The notes under the pieces were generated by a model, which was not told the DNA's origin, did no database searches, and worked only from the letters and a program-made list of their open reading frames with translations. Of a stretch of 64,000 nt of DNA, positions 62,107-64,000 are shown piece after piece (positions within the stretch are counted from its first letter, which is position 1; each line of letters opens with the position of its first letter). The translations under genes and the position numbers were made by a program. Source of the DNA: Sideroxydans sp. (GTDB taxonomy: Bacteria; Pseudomonadota; Gammaproteobacteria; Burkholderiales; Gallionellaceae); contig VMTA01000047.1 of the NCBI GenBank assembly GCA_013791855.1, forward strand, positions 152,580-216,579, in the 5' to 3' direction.

Positions 62107-63354
62107 TTAGTTACCGTACACGGGGAAGGCGGTGGTCAGCTGCTTCACCTCGCCCACCACGCGCGCGATCACGGCTTCGTCGGTCGGCGCATCCAGTACA
62201 TCGGCGATCAGGTTGGCCAGCTTCTCTGCTTCCAGCTCCTTGAAGCCGCGCGTGGTCATCGCGGGCGAACCGATACGGATACCGGACGTGACGAACGGCT
62301 TCTCGGGATCGTTGGGGATGGCGTTCTTGTTGACGGTGATGTGCGCTTTGCCCAGCGCCTCTTCGGCAGCCTTGCCGGTCAGTTTCTTGGCACGCAGATC
62401 GACCAGGAACACGTGACTGTCGGTGCGGCCGGAGACGATGCGCACGCCGCGCTCGGTCAGCACTTTGGCCATCACGCGCGCGTTGTCGATCACTTGCTTC
62501 TGGTACTCCTTGAACTCGCTGCTAGCCGCTTCCTTGAACGCCACCGCCTTGGCGGCGATCACGTGCATCAGCGGGCCACCTTGCAGTTGCGGGAAGATGG
62601 CGGAGTTCAATGCCTTCTCATGTTCCGCCTTGGCCAGGATCAGACCGCCGCGCGGGCCGCGCAAAGTCTTGTGAGTGGTGGTGGTGACGAAGTCGGCGAT
62701 GCCGACCGGGCTGGGGTAGCAACCCGCCGCGATGAGACCCGCGTAGTGCGCCATATCAACGAACAGATAGGCACCGACGCTGTCGGCGATGGCGCGGAAG
62801 CGCTTCCAGTCGATCACCAGCGCGTAAGCCGAAGCACCCGCCACGATCATCTTGGGTTTGTGTTGCGTCGCCAAAGCCTGCACCTGGTCGTAGTCGATCT
62901 CTTCCTTGTCGTTGAGACCGTACTGGATGGCGTTGTACAGCTTGCCGCTGATGTTCACCGTCGCGCCGTGGGTCAAGTGACCGCCATGCGCCAGACTCAT
63001 GCCGAGGATGGTGTCACCCGGCTTCAGCACGGAGACGTACACACCCTGGTTGGCCTGCGAACCGGAGTGCGGCTGCACGTTGGCGTATTCAGCACCGAAC
63101 AAAGACTTGGCGCGATCGATGGCCAATTGCTCGGCGACGTCCACGAACTCGCAACCGCCGTAGTAGCGCTTGCCGGGATAACCTTCGGCGTACTTGTTGG
63201 TCAGCTGACTGCCCTGCGCTTCCATCACCGCCGGGCTGGTGTAGTTCTCCGAGGCGATCAGCTCGATGTGATCTTCCTGACGGGCGGTTTCTTTCTGGAT
63301 CGCATCCCACAGATCGGGATCGACGGCGGCGAGGGTGTTTTTGCGCGAGAACAT
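62107..63354 (-). CDS. glyA: Serine hydroxymethyltransferase GlyA
   Basis: A 415-residue PLP enzyme interconverting serine and glycine with tetrahydrofolate. Start [19 protein letters not shown] at 63354 with GGAAGG seven bases before. Motifs: [23 protein letters not shown] region (about 26-48), [27 protein letters not shown] and the PLP-Lys motif [15 protein letters not shown] (about 222-236). Full length; first gene of the glyA-nrdR-rib run. Confidence 0.97.
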   Translation of the reverse strand: MFSRKNTLAAVDPDLWDAIQKETARQEDHIELIASENYTSPAVMEAQGSQLTNKYAEGYPGKRYYGGCEFVDVAEQLAIDRAKSLFGAEYANVQPHSGSQANQGVYVSVLKPGDTILGMSLAHGGHLTHGATVNISGKLYNAIQYGLNDKEEIDYDQVQALATQHKPKMIVAGASAYALVIDWKRFRAIADSVGAYLFVDMAHYAGLIAAGCYPSPVGIADFVTTTTHKTLRGPRGGLILAKAEHEKALNSAIFPQLQGGPLMHVIAAKAVAFKEAASSEFKEYQKQVIDNARVMAKVLTERGVRIVSGRTDSHVFLVDLRAKKLTGKAAEEALGKAHITVNKNAIPNDPEKPFVTSGIRIGSPAMTTRGFKELEAEKLANLIADVLDAPTDEAVIARVVGEVKQLTTAFPVYGN

Positions 63355-63416
63355 GGATGGCCTTCCAAAGTTAAAGGATAAAAAGAAAGGCGCGCATTTT
63401 ATCACGCCCGGAAGCT

Positions 63417-63441
63417 AAAACGCCGCCCATCAGGGCGGCGT
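63417..63441 (-). terminator. Rho-independent terminator after the Fn3-like gene
   Basis: ACGCCGCCC-ATCA-GGGCGGCGT with TTTT after it on the minus strand, 23 bases past the stop codon of the cut gene upstream. Confidence 0.85.
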
Positions 63442-63463
63442 CTCCTTGGGGCGCATCGGCCGC

Positions 63464-64000
63464 TCAGGGGGCGTCGAACAGCATCGGCACATCCCAGTCA
63501 CCGGCCTGCCCGCCGGCAAATATCTGTCGCACACGCAGGAAATAGCGCCCGGACTGCGGGCGCGGCATATCGATCCAGTTGTCCGCCGTCTTGGCATCCA
63601 GCAGCAGATGCTGGAAATCCTGACGCGGCGCGACCTGCACCTGATAACTCACGCTCTGCTTGCGCCCCACCCAGCGCAGTTGCAATTGCTTGCCGCTGAC
63701 ATAGACCTTGGTCATGGCGAACTTGCGCGGCGGCACATTGACCTCGAAGCTGATCCGACCCTCCATGCCCTGCAGACCGTGGCTATCCACCGCGCGCAGC
63801 TTCAGCCAGTAACGGCCATTCGGCAGTTCGTTCAAACGGATCGTTTTACTATCGCTGCGCACTGAAACCAGTCGGTCAGAGAAGTCCGCGTTTCGCGCCA
63901 GTTCGCCGACAAAGCGCTGCGCGCCGGCCGGCTCGCCCATCGCCCATTCGATATAGGGCGTATCGAACGAGGCAGGCAATTCTGGATAGACCGGCTCGGC
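63464..64000 (-). CDS. C-terminal part of a FecR/Fn3-like envelope protein (cut by window edge)
   Basis: The frame is open to the window end, so the gene continues beyond it; TTG at 63979 is not a convincing start. The visible 178 residues form two similar beta-rich units: YIEWAMGEPAGAQRFVGELARNADF with LPNGRYWLKLRAVDSHGLQG, and LQLRWVGRKQSVSYQVQVAPRQDFQHL with PQSGRYFLRVRQI. Each is like an Fn3-type repeat with the YWLRVRAVD pattern seen at the C-terminus of secreted FecR/LysM proteins. Likely periplasmic; ligand unknown. Confidence 0.65.
   Translation of the reverse strand, partial: AEPVYPELPASFDTPYIEWAMGEPAGAQRFVGELARNADFSDRLVSVRSDSKTIRLNELPNGRYWLKLRAVDSHGLQGMEGRISFEVNVPPRKFAMTKVYVSGKQLQLRWVGRKQSVSYQVQVAPRQDFQHLLLDAKTADNWIDMPRPQSGRYFLRVRQIFAGGQAGDWDVPMLFDAP

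Noticed and set aside
62023..63381. 452-codon plus-strand frame opposite glyA
   Set aside because: Antisense of a full-length serine hydroxymethyltransferase with all motifs.

Overview
The window looks like chromosome of an autotroph-like betaproteobacterium, most plausibly a Gallionellaceae (Sideroxydans/Gallionella-type) iron oxidiser or close relative. This rests on the tol-pal/ruv/queCE gene order, the lptM-lysA/cyaY divergon, the HX4E-type PlsC, the moderately high GC, and at the left edge a cluster of multihaem c-type cytochromes with a cytochrome-b-like membrane protein. The genus is an inference; no rRNA is present.

Layout. 1-4570: electron-transfer locus (b-like membrane protein, a 24-haem cytochrome and the start of another multihaem cytochrome on the minus strand; a divergent membrane-anchored ferredoxin/flavoprotein on the plus strand), then tRNA-Thr and tRNA-Lys. 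4848-15039: one long minus-strand run yebC-ruvC-prenyltransferase-ruvA-ruvB-ybgC-tolQRAB-pal-cpoB-queE-queC. 15194-21700: small cytochrome c, EF-hand protein, RNB exoribonuclease plus a TonB-like protein, and a CHASE/PAS/GGDEF diguanylate cyclase. 21841-25042: zinc-type uptake locus (Cys/His-rich protein, porin, binding protein, permease, but no ATPase). 25082-28767: aroE with a low-GC internal segment, mtgA, mgtE, and a lysine-rich histone-H1-like protein. 28941-31986: lysA-lptM divergent from a frataxin-like/retropepsin fusion and the true cyaY. 32121-43540: metallopeptidase, plsC, gmhB, glyS, glyQ, GIY-YIG, lnt, then three plus-strand genes (cNMP-binding protein, marC, pseudouridine synthase), then corC, ybeY, miaB. 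43710-44227: two tandem paralogous 31-32-residue membrane proteins and tRNA-Met. 44300-56422: SPOR protein, coaX, birA, patatin, a small coiled-coil protein, maeB, mqo, hrpA, nuclease. 56419-63354: pgpA, thiL, nusB, ribH, ribBA, ribE, ribD, nrdR, glyA, followed by a cut FecR/Fn3-like gene.

Most of the window is housekeeping: cell-envelope integrity (Tol-Pal, lnt, mtgA, plsC, gmhB, lptM), recombination (ruvABC), translation (glyQS, tRNAs, miaB, ybeY), riboflavin and malate metabolism. The unusual parts are the cytochrome/flavoprotein locus (the flavoprotein looks circularly permuted), the membrane-anchored frataxin-like/aspartic-protease fusion beside cyaY, the tandem tiny membrane proteins, and a small palindromic repeat found at the 5' ends of both ruvC and glyQ. 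No gene-free stretch exceeds 300 bases. I saw no rRNA, CRISPR array, transposase or riboswitch.
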